A DNA stretch of 64,000 nt from Paenibacillus cellulosilyticus (GTDB taxonomy: Bacteria > Bacillota > Bacilli > Paenibacillales > Paenibacillaceae), in the NCBI RefSeq assembly GCF_003182255.1, contig NZ_QGTQ01000006.1:1-64000 (forward strand), given 5' to 3'. Shown here piece after piece: positions 1 to 8,243 of the stretch. Under the pieces are notes generated by a model. That model was not told the origin of the DNA. It did no database searches and saw only the letters and a list, made by a program, of their open reading frames with translations. Made by a program: the position numbers and the translations under genes. Within the stretch, counting starts at the first letter, position 1, and each line of letters opens with the position of its first letter.

Positions 1-136
1 AACGCAGCACCTTCCAAGATGCTATGTATTCACAGCACAACAGTTTTTTAGAGGCCTCCTGGTAAAGGTGGCCTCCATTAGAGAGTGACATTTTCATAGC
101 ACAGTTAAAGTGACATTTTCTCAGACGATTGACACT
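1..136. mobile_element. Possible terminal fragment of an IS21-type insertion sequence
   Basis: Two direct copies of AGTGACATTTTC lie 26 bases apart, near positions 83-94 and 109-120, followed by ATTGACA near 129-135. From memory, IS21-family elements carry repeated TGACATTTTC-like blocks just inside their ends and terminate in ...TTGACA. No istA or istB reading frame is in the window, so any element would extend to the left of position 1. An inverted pair GAGGCC/GGCCTC near 52-76 lacks a following T-run and is not called a terminator. This is inferred from a repeat pattern only. Confidence 0.35.
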
Positions 137-266
137 TCATTCTCGAAGGTTTCACGGAACTCAGCCTCCAGTTTCGATAGGGCCACGTATTACGAACTAA
201 CCGTGCTCGATAATGAAAAGAGACAGCTTCGGACATCATTTCTTGTCCAAGGCAGTCTCTTTGTTA

Positions 267-1070
267 TTATCGCTTCGGCGCTTGCGACATCTTGTATGAA
301 GCGAGCAATTCGCCAACGGGTACGCCGTTAATGATAAGTCCTTCCACGGTGCAATTCTCAATATGTACGTCGTTTAAATTACTTTTCGTAATGACACTGT
401 TTCGGAAGTCCACTTCCTCGATATGTACAGGCTCATAGGGCTCTGGCTGCAGCAGCCAGCTCTCTTTTAGCATGGAGCCTGAGATACGAAGGCCAGATAG
501 ATTGCAGTTCACTAACTCAGCATTGGCCAGATCACATCGATCGATAATGCAGTTTTTGAAGTCATTTTCAGCGAATCGAATCGGAATGGTGTGACCCCCA
601 AGGTCATGGATAACAGCTCCGTTCATTTGACTGAAACCAATCGTAAGCCCATCCATATCCAGATGCTTTAGCGAGAGATTCGCCATCCCGCCATGGTGAA
701 TGCGCATTCCGTTGAGGCGGCTGTCGAATATCTCTGCCCCATCCATCACAACGTCCCGCATGACGACTCCGCGTAAGTTCGAACTTTCGATCTTCGCTTC
801 CTCTAGATCCTCACGGATCATCGTCTTCTTCGACTGCATTGTAGAATCGACCCGCCCGAAGAACAAGGAATCGATCGTACAGTTGAACAACTTTGAAATC
901 TTCGGCAGCAGCGAGATATCCGGCGTAGCAATCCCTGTCTCCCATTTGGATACGGCTTGGCTGGTCACGCCTAGGAGATCCCCTAACTCCTGCTGCGTCA
1001 TATTGCGCTCAACGCGTAGTGTCTTAATCCGTTCATGAAACTTAATCTCTTCTACCATGGCGCTGTTCAC
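267..1070 (-). CDS. XRE-family HTH regulator with pentapeptide-repeat C-terminus
   Basis: Residues about 10-65 form a lambda-repressor-like helix-turn-helix (MTQQELGDLLGVTSQAVSKWE), the usual operator-binding unit. From about residue 95 to 255 the protein runs as degenerate pentapeptide repeats of the A(D/N)LxX kind (for example NLRGVVMRD, NCNLSGLRIS), predicting a right-handed quadrilateral beta-helix. The fusion suggests a regulator whose C-terminal part is a protein-protein or DNA-mimic scaffold; no target is visible. The longest frame opens with GTG at 1070, but an ATG four codons later has a comparable upstream purine stretch, so the start is uncertain by four residues. It is a single gene with no obvious operon partner. 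Confidence 0.8.
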   Translation of the reverse strand: MNSAMVEEIKFHERIKTLRVERNMTQQELGDLLGVTSQAVSKWETGIATPDISLLPKISKLFNCTIDSLFFGRVDSTMQSKKTMIREDLEEAKIESSNLRGVVMRDVVMDGAEIFDSRLNGMRIHHGGMANLSLKHLDMDGLTIGFSQMNGAVIHDLGGHTIPIRFAENDFKNCIIDRCDLANAELVNCNLSGLRISGSMLKESWLLQPEPYEPVHIEEVDFRNSVITKSNLNDVHIENCTVEGLIINGVPVGELLASYKMSQAPKR

Positions 1071-1250
1071 CAGCTTTCTTCGAGATAAGTCTATGATTAC
1101 ATACGGTGGTTAAATATGACAATGGAAACAAAGTTGATCGAATCCAACCATTGGTTGTATCGTTACTGCTCCATCATATCGTATAAAAAACCGTCTCCCC
1201 TTTCAGGTAAGACTCGCACAATCTGCTATATAGATAAACGACTACACAAC

Positions 1251-1277
1251 GAATAAAGCCCGCTGTGGTAGCGGACT
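1251..1277 (-). terminator. Intrinsic terminator after floT
   Basis: On the minus strand AAGTCCGC-TACCACA-GCGGGCTT forms an 8-bp stem (one G-U pair) followed by TATTC. It lies about 60 bases downstream of the flotillin stop codon. Confidence 0.6.
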
Positions 1278-1339
1278 TCATCCATTGTAATTTTTAAATA
1301 AGATTATAACTGCTTCTTGATAAAATAGTGTTGAATCTC

Positions 1340-2833
1340 TTATTGATCTACCGTGCCATTATTCGCATTGTTCACCGGCGTAACCGTCTTCCGATTCGTC
1401 AGCCCTTGGATCAACTTGTTCAGATCGAGGCCGGATACGCTCTTGAGCATCTCTGGCGCTGTAGCCATCAGAGAGGTGACGTAGTTGCTAACCCTTGCCG
1501 CGCCTTCGCCATGGCCTGTGTCCACCACTGTGAGTTGATCGATTCCTTTCATCGGCTCGGCAACTTTGCCGGCGAGCTCTGGCAGCATTTTGACGACGAT
1601 ATCGAGCACGGCAGCTTCTCCGAATTTCTCGAATGCTTGCGCAAGCTTTTCCTTCGCCTCTGCTTCCGCTAAGCCCCGCAGACGGATAACCTCTGCCTCA
1701 GCTGTACCTTTGGCGCGCTCGGCATCCGCGATCGCAAGACCTTCCAGTCTGCGCTGCTCCGCATTTGCTCTCGCCTCGGCTTCAATCCGGTACTGCACCG
1801 CATCTGCTTCACGCAGCTGCTTCGCTTTATCGGCCTCGGCCGCTTGCTCAACTGCGTAGCGATCAGCATCGGCTTTCTTCTTCACCTCAGCATCGTACTG
1901 CTTCTCGCGACGAAGAATTTCCTTCCCTTCAAGATCGATCTCCCGCTCTTTGCGGACGAGCTCGACGCGCATCTGTTCCTCGACTACGGACTGCTTCGCA
2001 CGTGCCTCATGAATCGAATATGCCTGGTCGGCTTCTGCCTTCGCCGTATCCTGTTCCTTCTTGAACGCAGCGATCTTGAGCTCTTTCTCCTTGCCGGCTT
2101 CAGCGATATTCGTATCCCGCAGCAGCTCCGCCTTCTGCCCTTCCTCTTCCGCTCTTGCCTTCTGAATTCTAGAGTCTCGAATTGCTTCAGCCTCTGCGAT
2201 GTCAGCATCACGCTTTACAGCAGCAATTCGCGGTTTACCGAGTGCTTCGAGGTACCCATGTTTATCTCTTACATCCTTGATGGTGAAGGATACGATCAAG
2301 AGGCCCATTTTCTTCAGATCACGGGCGGCAACGCCTTGTACCTCCTGCGCGAATTTATCGCGGTTACGGTATACCTCTTCCACCGTCATCGAGCCAAGAA
2401 TCGCACGAAGATGGCCTTCAAGAACCTCTTGCGCTTCCGATTTCAACGATTCAATCGGCTTGCCCATGAATTGCTCGGCTGCTGTCGCTACATCTTCGAC
2501 AAGGCCTCCGATTTTGATAATCGCGACGCCGTCCGCTAAGACCGGAACGCCTTGCTCGGTGTACACCTCAGGTGTCGACACGTCGAGCTTATGCGATAGA
2601 AGCGACAGAAACTCCGCCTGCTGGAATATCGGGAGAATAAAGGCACCCCCGCCGCGTACGATTTTGATTTTACGTCCAGACTCATCGGTTGACACGTTGC
2701 TGCTGCCTAGGAATGAGCCCGTCACAATCATCGCTTCATCTGGACCAACCGTCTTATATCTCGCCCAGAATGCAAGACCCAATACAATAATGACGCCAAC
2801 AACAATTACAGGTATGACCAAATACTCAGGCAT
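1340..2833 (-). CDS. floT: Flotillin-like membrane scaffold protein FloT
   Basis: An N-terminal hydrophobic segment (residues about 5-25, VIPVIVVGVIIVLGLAFWARY) is followed by an SPFH/band-7 domain to about residue 190. A long Ala/Glu/Lys-rich coiled coil with many AEA repeats runs to about 420, ahead of a conserved flotillin C-terminal region. Length matches B. subtilis FloT (YuaG, about 509 aa). Flotillins organise functional membrane microdomains. The nfeD gene directly upstream on the same strand is the conserved partner (YuaF-YuaG arrangement). A TTG two codons further upstream is possible, but GAGGAGAA sits about nine bases before the ATG and favours the ATG. A terminator follows. Confidence 0.93.
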   Translation of the reverse strand: MPEYLVIPVIVVGVIIVLGLAFWARYKTVGPDEAMIVTGSFLGSSNVSTDESGRKIKIVRGGGAFILPIFQQAEFLSLLSHKLDVSTPEVYTEQGVPVLADGVAIIKIGGLVEDVATAAEQFMGKPIESLKSEAQEVLEGHLRAILGSMTVEEVYRNRDKFAQEVQGVAARDLKKMGLLIVSFTIKDVRDKHGYLEALGKPRIAAVKRDADIAEAEAIRDSRIQKARAEEEGQKAELLRDTNIAEAGKEKELKIAAFKKEQDTAKAEADQAYSIHEARAKQSVVEEQMRVELVRKEREIDLEGKEILRREKQYDAEVKKKADADRYAVEQAAEADKAKQLREADAVQYRIEAEARANAEQRRLEGLAIADAERAKGTAEAEVIRLRGLAEAEAKEKLAQAFEKFGEAAVLDIVVKMLPELAGKVAEPMKGIDQLTVVDTGHGEGAARVSNYVTSLMATAPEMLKSVSGLDLNKLIQGLTNRKTVTPVNNANNGTVDQ

Positions 2834-2863
2834 GTTCAAACATTCTCCTCTCTCTGATCGGGT

Positions 2864-3397
2864 TTATATATCGAATTTCGATACGAACAAAACACCTTCT
2901 GCCGCATCGACCTCGACAACGATAACTTTGGCTTCCGAGGGAATCGCGGTTCCGTCAAAGCTGGAAGCAATATGATGAGAACGTGCTGCACCCATCTGTA
3001 CCATGACTTCACCGAATCCGTTGTCCGGGATCGGAACGATCACTTCACCAATTTGACCTGCTAATTCTTGAATCGAGAAACCAACCGAATTCTCGCTTTG
3101 TTCCATCGGACGTATGTAAGCAAAGTACAGGAGCACAGCAAATGCCGTCGCGATGAGAAAAGTTAGGATTAGAACGATGATGTTCCCCATCTCGGTATAC
3201 TTATTCAGCAGTAATCCTGCCCCACCGAATACGGTAACCCAGCAGGCGATGACCGTTGGGCGGAATAAGCTGTAGCCTTCAACGGACAAGAAATCGAGTG
3301 CGCCATCCAGCGATGCACTTAACCAATCACCTAGTAGGACACTAACGATTGCGAACAGGATACCCCCGATCAAACATGATAAAAATAACGTTTCCAT
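2864..3397 (-). CDS. NfeD-family membrane protein, flotillin partner (YuaF-like)
   Basis: The 177-residue product has three to four membrane segments (residues about 3-25, 45-65, 75-100) and a C-terminal soluble OB-fold of the short NfeD type (GQIGEVIVPIPDNGFGEV to the end). AGGAGGAGC precedes the ATG at 3397 by six bases; the frame is open for 64 further codons upstream, but those residues are polar and unconserved in look. It sits 30 bases upstream of floT, giving the widespread nfeD-floT operon in which the two proteins act together in membrane microdomains. Confidence 0.88.
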   Translation of the reverse strand: METLFLSCLIGGILFAIVSVLLGDWLSASLDGALDFLSVEGYSLFRPTVIACWVTVFGGAGLLLNKYTEMGNIIVLILTFLIATAFAVLLYFAYIRPMEQSENSVGFSIQELAGQIGEVIVPIPDNGFGEVMVQMGAARSHHIASSFDGTAIPSEAKVIVVEVDAAEGVLFVSKFDI

Positions 3398-3513
3398 CGA
3401 TGCTCCTCCTTGGCAGTTGCTCGAATGATGGCATATACGTTCCAGTAAGAGCTGATTTTGAGACCCTAAATATATGCCATAGGGTGTAACAAGTATGACG
3501 ATGCCCGACATTA

Positions 3514-3544
3514 GAACAAAAGGAGCCCTTGGTGACAGGCTCCT
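3514..3544 (-). terminator. Intrinsic terminator after the esterase gene
   Basis: AGGAGCC-TGTCACCAAG-GGCTCCT on the minus strand is followed by TTTTGTTC. It lies about 90 bases past the esterase stop and separates that gene from nfeD-floT. Confidence 0.75.
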
Positions 3545-3634
3545 CCGATTGGTGAAACATATATTAAATTTAAAAGTTATAACTTTCATTGCTTATATTC
3601 TACTATCGATTCCTTCGGTTGTAAATCTTTAACT

Positions 3635-4708
3635 TTAATAGGATTGAAGTGTCACCGTAATTAACTTCTTATCTTGTTGCTCCCCTGCCGTTCGGAACGC
3701 TTGACGAATGAAATTATAAGCCCCGTTGTTCCACACATCGAAGTTATGATAACCATCTCGAACGAGAATCTGGTAATACGCTTCAATGAATGCTCCTGCG
3801 GTTTCAATTAGACCATCATTGGCGCCTGCATAACTGTCCGTAACTACACCATCCTTATCTCCACTGGTTAGATAAAGGACATGCAGTCTATGATCGTTAG
3901 TTGCAATGCTCTTTCCTAGCACACTGCCTCTGCTGGAGGTCGGTGCATTGGAGAAGGCGCCTACATAGGCGAACAGATCTGTCATGCCGGGCGCGAGGAC
4001 CGTTGCATCCAGCCCATTGTTCCACGAGCTTTGGGTATTCGTATACATAGTCGAGTCGTGTCTGTATCCGCCAAGGATCATGTTCAAAGCCTGCATCCCG
4101 CCCATCGATAAGCCCGCGATAGCACGATGATTCCGGTTGAATGCAATCGCTTCAGTCGCAGTATCCACACCATTAGCAATCGTGTGGTACTGGGATTCAA
4201 TGAATGGAATCAGGTCGTACCGCAGCTCATAATCGAAATAATAAAAGCCGAGCATGTTAGTGCCCGCAGCATTAAATGAATTGTCCGTCCAATCGTGCGA
4301 ACTCCGGCCGTTCGGGAATACGACGATCAACGGTTCAGTATCACCGTTCGCCATCAGATTGTCCAAGATATTGCAAATAATGAATTGATCGTCCGCCTTG
4401 CCGTTGCTGTTCAACCACTCATGCTGATCTCCGCCGACGCCATGAAGCAAATACAATACATCATAACGGGTATTTGCATCTTGCTCATCATAGCCTGCCG
4501 GCAAATAAACATTGCACCGCTTCGTTATCGGCTCTCCTTGAACGACAGCTCTTCCTGCCATGCTTGGACTGATGCTCTGATTGGTCACCAGCTCGCGCGA
4601 GGCATTGATGTAGTTATTTACTGAATAAGAAACTTCATGCAACGTACCTCGAAGCTCTTCTTGAACAGCACGTTTATAGGGTGCAGGCACTGCCGTTACA
4701 TCCACCAT
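3635..4708 (-). CDS. Alpha/beta-hydrolase esterase (PF00756, XynZ/FaeA-like)
   Basis: This is a putative carbohydrate esterase of the esterase-D / feruloyl-esterase group. Visible motifs are LYLLHGVGGD (oxyanion region, about 86-94), the nucleophile elbow GLSMGG with Ser201, an acidic region SGDKDG, and DGYHNF near the C-terminus supplying the probable catalytic histidine. The 357 residues have no signal peptide, so the enzyme would be cytoplasmic, or exported by another route; many secreted xylan-feruloyl esterases of this family do carry one. GAGGAGA lies 10 bases before the ATG. It stands alone between terminators. Substrate is not determinable from sequence; acetyl- or feruloyl-xylan is a family-based guess. 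Confidence 0.85.
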   Translation of the reverse strand: MVDVTAVPAPYKRAVQEELRGTLHEVSYSVNNYINASRELVTNQSISPSMAGRAVVQGEPITKRCNVYLPAGYDEQDANTRYDVLYLLHGVGGDQHEWLNSNGKADDQFIICNILDNLMANGDTEPLIVVFPNGRSSHDWTDNSFNAAGTNMLGFYYFDYELRYDLIPFIESQYHTIANGVDTATEAIAFNRNHRAIAGLSMGGMQALNMILGGYRHDSTMYTNTQSSWNNGLDATVLAPGMTDLFAYVGAFSNAPTSSRGSVLGKSIATNDHRLHVLYLTSGDKDGVVTDSYAGANDGLIETAGAFIEAYYQILVRDGYHNFDVWNNGAYNFIRQAFRTAGEQQDKKLITVTLQSY

Positions 4709-4857
4709 TGTTCAATTCATCTCCTCTGAATGAAAGCATTAAACCAAATAGTAGCAGGAGGCCAAGAGAATGAATACCTGACAAATTATTGATTGTACGC
4801 GAAATGGAAATACTACAATTGGATACGTCTATTTGAGTTAAGAAGGAGGACAACGCT

Positions 4858-5013
4858 GTGCACCAATATCCAACCGCATCGCTCAATGTCGATGCCGTTC
4901 AGCAGATTCAAGATCTTGAGCATGCTCTATCGCAATCAACAGGAGATAACATTATCCTTATTGCGTACGCGCAGGATTCGGATGAACGGTCCGAGGTCGC
5001 GCAAGAGGAGTAG
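4858..5013 (+). CDS. Small hypothetical protein, 51 aa
   Basis: A GTG at 4858 is preceded by AAGGAGGA with seven-base spacing and opens a 51-codon frame ending at TAG 5013. The product begins MHQYPTASLNVDAVQQIQ and ends in a run rich in Asp and Glu. It is acidic, with a predicted amphipathic helix (residues about 11-25) and a short beta-like stretch NIILIAYA. It has no Cys and no membrane segment. A strong stem-loop with a T-run follows 33 bases later, supporting a real transcription unit. I do not recognise the family. Confidence 0.65.
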   Translation: MHQYPTASLNVDAVQQIQDLEHALSQSTGDNIILIAYAQDSDERSEVAQEE

Positions 5014-5043
5014 TTATAGAAAAGCGAACTTTTAATGACACCA

Positions 5044-5077
5044 AACCCCGCAAGCGACAATCGCCTGCGGGGTTTTT
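5044..5077. terminator. Bidirectional intrinsic terminator
   Basis: CCCCGCAAGCGA-CAA-TCGCCTGCGGGG is followed by TTTTT on the plus strand and preceded by AAA. It serves the small plus-strand gene ending at 5013 and the convergent DapA-like gene ending at 5081. Confidence 0.85.
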
Positions 5078-5080
5078 CAG

Positions 5081-5974
5081 TTACGCATTTAACTCCAATT
5101 GTTGAAGAATGTCATCCAGCTGCTGTCGTGCAGCCTCGTCCAACGGTTGGATCGGTTGCGGCAGGTTGGGGCTTGGAGCACAGCCTAATAATTCAGCGGC
5201 CGCAGCAATTACACGCAAGCCTCCATGTTGACGGAACAGATCCCAGACAGGTTCTAAGCGATCTGACAGTCTCACGATTTCCGCTGTGTCACCAGTTTGA
5301 GCAGCATGAATGATCGGAAGACATGTCTTCGGGAATAACCCGCCCAGAACGGAATACCAAGTGTCGCAACCCGCATTCAATCCGGCTGCAGCGGCAAAGT
5401 CCCCGCTTATTCCGATCTTCACATGTGATGGAACAAGTGAACGCAGCTTGTCGACTCTCGCCCTTGCCTCTGCCGGATCGGATGAGACTGGCGGAATTTT
5501 TATGCCTCCGACCTGCGGCAGCTGAGCGATTTCACCGATCAAACGATCACTGAAATTAAAATGCGTCACTCGCGGATTATCGTAAATGCATAACGGTACG
5601 GTTAATGACCTTGCCACTGTCTCGTAGAGCGAGAAAACCTCCCGCTCTGTAAGCGGCTGGTAGGAGACCGGAGCTAACAATACTGCGCTCACGCCTGATT
5701 GTTGAGCATCCTCCGCATAGTGGAGCACGTCACGCGTTCGCAGAGCGCCGATACCGACCATAACCGGTACGCCATTCGCGTTCTCGACGGCAAGCTGCGC
5801 GACACGTTTGCGTTCTTCTCTAGTCAGATACATATAGCTGCCGGTTGATCCCAGCGCGCCGATCGAATGAACCTTGGCATCCGCCAAACGCTCTATGATT
5901 CGAACGAATGCCGCTTCATCAATGGCCGTCTCATTCATTGGTGTGAGTGGAAATGCGGATAAGCCTGTAAACAT
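5081..5974 (-). CDS. DHDPS/N-acetylneuraminate-lyase family aldolase
   Basis: This is a class I aldolase of the DapA superfamily, about 297 aa, the normal length. The Schiff-base lysine is Lys159 in GGIKIPP, and the assisting tyrosine is Tyr131 in CIYDNP. The canonical GTTGE pyruvate-carboxylate loop is GSTGS here (residues about 43-47), which argues against a true dihydrodipicolinate synthase. A catabolic keto-acid aldolase or dehydratase of unknown substrate is more likely. ATG at 5974 has AGGAG nine bases upstream; a TTG two codons earlier is less well placed. It is monocistronic between terminators. Confidence 0.85.
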   Translation of the reverse strand: MFTGLSAFPLTPMNETAIDEAAFVRIIERLADAKVHSIGALGSTGSYMYLTREERKRVAQLAVENANGVPVMVGIGALRTRDVLHYAEDAQQSGVSAVLLAPVSYQPLTEREVFSLYETVARSLTVPLCIYDNPRVTHFNFSDRLIGEIAQLPQVGGIKIPPVSSDPAEARARVDKLRSLVPSHVKIGISGDFAAAAGLNAGCDTWYSVLGGLFPKTCLPIIHAAQTGDTAEIVRLSDRLEPVWDLFRQHGGLRVIAAAAELLGCAPSPNLPQPIQPLDEAARQQLDDILQQLELNA

Positions 5975-6052
5975 GAGCAACGACTCCTTTTCACCATTTA
6001 TTGCTCATCATATATGCTGCTTGTCCAGAATACAATCAAATCCGCACCAAAC

Positions 6053-6078
6053 AAAAAGACCGCATGCACCATGCGGCT
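6053..6078 (-). terminator. Intrinsic terminator after the GlcG pair
   Basis: GCCGCATG-GTG-CATGCGGT on the minus strand is followed by CTTTTTG. It closes the SDR-GlcG-GlcG operon. Confidence 0.8.
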
Positions 6079-6110
6079 TTCCATCTTTACGGTTAGCGGA
6101 GTAGTTGTCG

Positions 6111-6539
6111 TCACGTCACCAGACTTATCAAATTGTGAAAGGCACTAACCGCCGCTTCTGCAGCCTCGATATCTTGCGCGCTCGTTCCCCCGCTAACCCC
6201 AACGCCACCCATTAATCTGCTCTGTTTCCATAATGGAATTCCCCCGCCAAGAATGACGAGTCGTCCATTATTCGTTGTATGAATGCCAAATGCCTCCCCA
6301 CCTGGCTGCGCGTTCTTCGCCAATTCGGCAGTTGGTCTTCGAAGCGCAACGCTGGACCACGCTTTATCTATTGCGATATCAATATCGCCCGTACGTGCAT
6401 GATCCATCCGATAAAAGGCAACCAGATTCCCGCCGCCATCTACGATCGCAACATCGCCACGGATCCCGATCTGAGCAGCTTTATGTACAGCGGCGGCAAG
6501 CAGCTGCTTCGCAACGTTCAAGGTCATGGTATCCAACAT
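6111..6539 (-). CDS. GlcG/HbpS family protein (DUF336), copy 2
   Basis: The 142 residues match the haem-degrading/HbpS-like GlcG fold: DVAIVDGGGNLVAFYRMD, AWSSVALRRPT, GGIPLW and the C-terminal GGVGVSGGTSAQD signature. Family members bind haem or small ligands, and many are of unknown role beside glycolate or diol catabolism genes. Its ATG overlaps the stop of the upstream paralogue (TAATG), indicating translational coupling. The two proteins are about half identical in the conserved blocks, so they may form a hetero-oligomer. Confidence 0.85.
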   Translation of the reverse strand: MLDTMTLNVAKQLLAAAVHKAAQIGIRGDVAIVDGGGNLVAFYRMDHARTGDIDIAIDKAWSSVALRRPTAELAKNAQPGGEAFGIHTTNNGRLVILGGGIPLWKQSRLMGGVGVSGGTSAQDIEAAEAAVSAFHNLISLVT

Positions 6540-6970
6540 TACGCCCTCCTTGAACGGGTGAAATAATGGTCGAGCGCTTGGACTGCTGCTTGTGCAGCCC
6601 GTATATCTTGATCTCCGGTCCCGCCGCTGACGCCGATTCCGCCAATGATACGATTGCCTCGAACGAGTGGAATCCCACCTTTAAGAATGACCACCTTCCC
6701 TTGGCTCGTTGTGTTCACTCCGAATGCATCTCCACCAGCTGCAGCTAATCGGGCGAGCTCTGAAGTCGGCATTTGCATCGATACACTCGTCCAAGCTTTG
6801 TTGCGCGCGATGTCGATGCCTGCGATTGGGGCATCATCCATGCGATGAAAAGCGATCAACGAGCCTCCTGCATCAACGATTGCGATGCTGGATGGAACAC
6901 CTTGCTGCCTTGCACGCTGCTCGGCCACGGATAACAGGTAGATCGCCAATTGTAACGAGATCCCTTCCAT
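6539..6970 (-). CDS. GlcG/HbpS family protein (DUF336), copy 1
   Basis: This is a second GlcG-type protein of 143 residues with the same blocks: SSIAIVDAGGSLIAFHRMDD, AWTSVSMQMPT, GGIPLVRG and GGIGVSGGTGDQD. The ATG at 6970 is chosen because GGAGGG lies six bases upstream; a longer frame upstream overlaps the preceding SDR gene and has no such site. It lies 31 bases after the SDR stop and overlaps the next GlcG gene by one base, so all three are co-transcribed. Role unknown; a haem- or substrate-binding accessory is inferred from the family. Confidence 0.83.
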   Translation of the reverse strand: MEGISLQLAIYLLSVAEQRARQQGVPSSIAIVDAGGSLIAFHRMDDAPIAGIDIARNKAWTSVSMQMPTSELARLAAAGGDAFGVNTTSQGKVVILKGGIPLVRGNRIIGGIGVSGGTGDQDIRAAQAAVQALDHYFTRSRRA

Positions 6971-7001
6971 TGCATTCCCTCCTCTGCTCGAATGGAAGAG
7001 G

Positions 7002-7901
7002 TCATGTGACAATTGTTCCACCATTAACGAACACGGTTTGCCCCGATATGTAGGAGCCATCGTCCGAGGCCAGCATAACGTAGGCTGGTGCTAGCTCGAA
7101 CGGCTGCCCTGGCCTGCCTAATGGCACATCAGTACCAAACGTTGTCGTTTCCTCCGCAGTGAATGCAGTTGGAATAAGCGGCGTCCATGTAGGTCCTGGT
7201 GCAACAGCATTCACTCGAATGCCGCTTTTGGCGATAGACAAAGAGAGCGAACGCGTCATGGAGACGATAGCACCTTTGGTTGCGGTGTAATCGATCATAT
7301 TCGCCATGCCCGAGAAAGCCGTATCCGAAGTCGTATTGATGATCGAGCTTCCAGGCGGCAGATGCGGCAGCGCTGCCTTAATCATTTCGAAGAACGAAAT
7401 GATGTTCGTGTGGAATGTATCGAGCAGCTGTTCGCGGCTAATGTCGAGAATGCTGTTCTGATGATACTGCACCCCATGATTGTTAACGAGAATGTTCAGC
7501 TTACCGTAATGTCTAAGCGTTGTCTGCACGACTTGCGCGCAAGCTCCTTCCGCTCGCAGATCGATCGCCATGATATGGCATCTGCGACCAAGCTTCTGTA
7601 TCATTTGTTTCGTTTCCTCAGCGTCCTTATGCTCATCCAGATACGGGATAACTAAATCCGCACCCTGCTTGGCAAAAGCAATCGCGACCGCGCGGCCAAT
7701 GCCGCTATCACCCCCGGTAATAATCGCTACTTTATCCTTCAGCCTACCGCTGCCGACATAGGAAGGGTTATCCGAGATCGGACGGGGATTCATCAGATAC
7801 TCATAGCCTGGTCTCCGATTCTGGTGCTGCGCAGGAAATACGATCGGCACATTCGTGCATTGTTGCTTCCATCCTAGATAAGGATAAACAGGAGTGGACA
7901 T
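7002..7901 (-). CDS. Short-chain dehydrogenase/reductase, GSP39/YhdF-like
   Basis: A 299-residue NAD(P)-dependent oxidoreductase with an N-terminal extension of about 50 residues (typical of the YhxC/YhdF/general-stress-protein-39 subgroup). It has the TGGDSGIG nucleotide-binding loop (about 62-69), NNHG, the active-site serine region NTTSDTAF, the YTATK Tyr-Lys pair and the PGPTWTPL loop. AGGAGG is seven bases before the ATG at 7901; the frame is open for 16 more codons upstream without a ribosome-binding site. It is the first gene of an operon with two GlcG proteins. The substrate cannot be read from sequence. Confidence 0.9.
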   Translation of the reverse strand: MSTPVYPYLGWKQQCTNVPIVFPAQHQNRRPGYEYLMNPRPISDNPSYVGSGRLKDKVAIITGGDSGIGRAVAIAFAKQGADLVIPYLDEHKDAEETKQMIQKLGRRCHIMAIDLRAEGACAQVVQTTLRHYGKLNILVNNHGVQYHQNSILDISREQLLDTFHTNIISFFEMIKAALPHLPPGSSIINTTSDTAFSGMANMIDYTATKGAIVSMTRSLSLSIAKSGIRVNAVAPGPTWTPLIPTAFTAEETTTFGTDVPLGRPGQPFELAPAYVMLASDDGSYISGQTVFVNGGTIVT

Positions 7902-8008
7902 GATGTGGCCTCCTACGAAACATGTGATGTTGCAATATATTCCGTACAAAATCCGATCATGCCGGAGGACAAACTTCGAACGCAGCGCCGAAATGGATGA
8001 CGTAACTG

Positions 8009-8037
8009 AAAAAAAATCACCCCTCGACTGAGGGGTG
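8009..8037 (-). terminator. Intrinsic terminator of the Cys-rich peptide operon
   Basis: CACCCCTC-AGTC-GAGGGGTG on the minus strand is followed by AT8. It lies 12 bases after the stop of the 55-residue Cys-rich peptide, showing that this small gene is the last cistron of a defined transcript. Confidence 0.9.
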
Positions 8038-8049
8038 AGCTCTTTGGTT

Positions 8050-8217
8050 CTAGCAGCAGCTAAGATTGTATTGACTAGTCAATGTACAAACGCCATCACA
8101 ATTGTAGTAGAACTTGTATTGGAACGTTCTTGAGCCGTAAGAGCCACCGGAGCATTGCGTGCTAATGCACACTGCATTAGTTGGACATACCGCTGTATCA
8201 AGTACACATGCCATCAT
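8050..8217 (-). CDS. Cysteine-rich 55-residue peptide, last gene of a redox cassette
   Basis: A perfect AAAGGAGGTG ribosome-binding site precedes tandem ATGs at 8217/8214. The frame encodes 55 residues beginning MMACVLDTAVCPTN and ending YNLSCC. It has eight cysteines, at positions 4, 11, 17, 22, 40, 44, 54 and 55, an aromatic centre (FQYKFYYN), and only two basic residues. There is no signal peptide, no double-glycine leader, and no membrane segment. The upstream genes of the operon encode a MauE-like membrane protein and three thioredoxin-fold proteins, so the cysteines are probably oxidised, perhaps to four disulfides. It could be a ribosomal natural-product precursor, a structural peptide (for example of spores) or a redox relay; sequence alone does not decide. 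I recognise no known family. Confidence 0.8.
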   Translation of the reverse strand: MMACVLDTAVCPTNAVCISTQCSGGSYGSRTFQYKFYYNCDGVCTLTSQYNLSCC

Positions 8218-8243
8218 AATCACCTCCTTTCATAGGCCGATTG

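Noticed and set aside
52-76. GAGGCC/GGCCTC inverted repeat as terminator
   Set aside because: No T-run follows on either strand; the poly-T lies on the wrong side for a plus-strand terminator.
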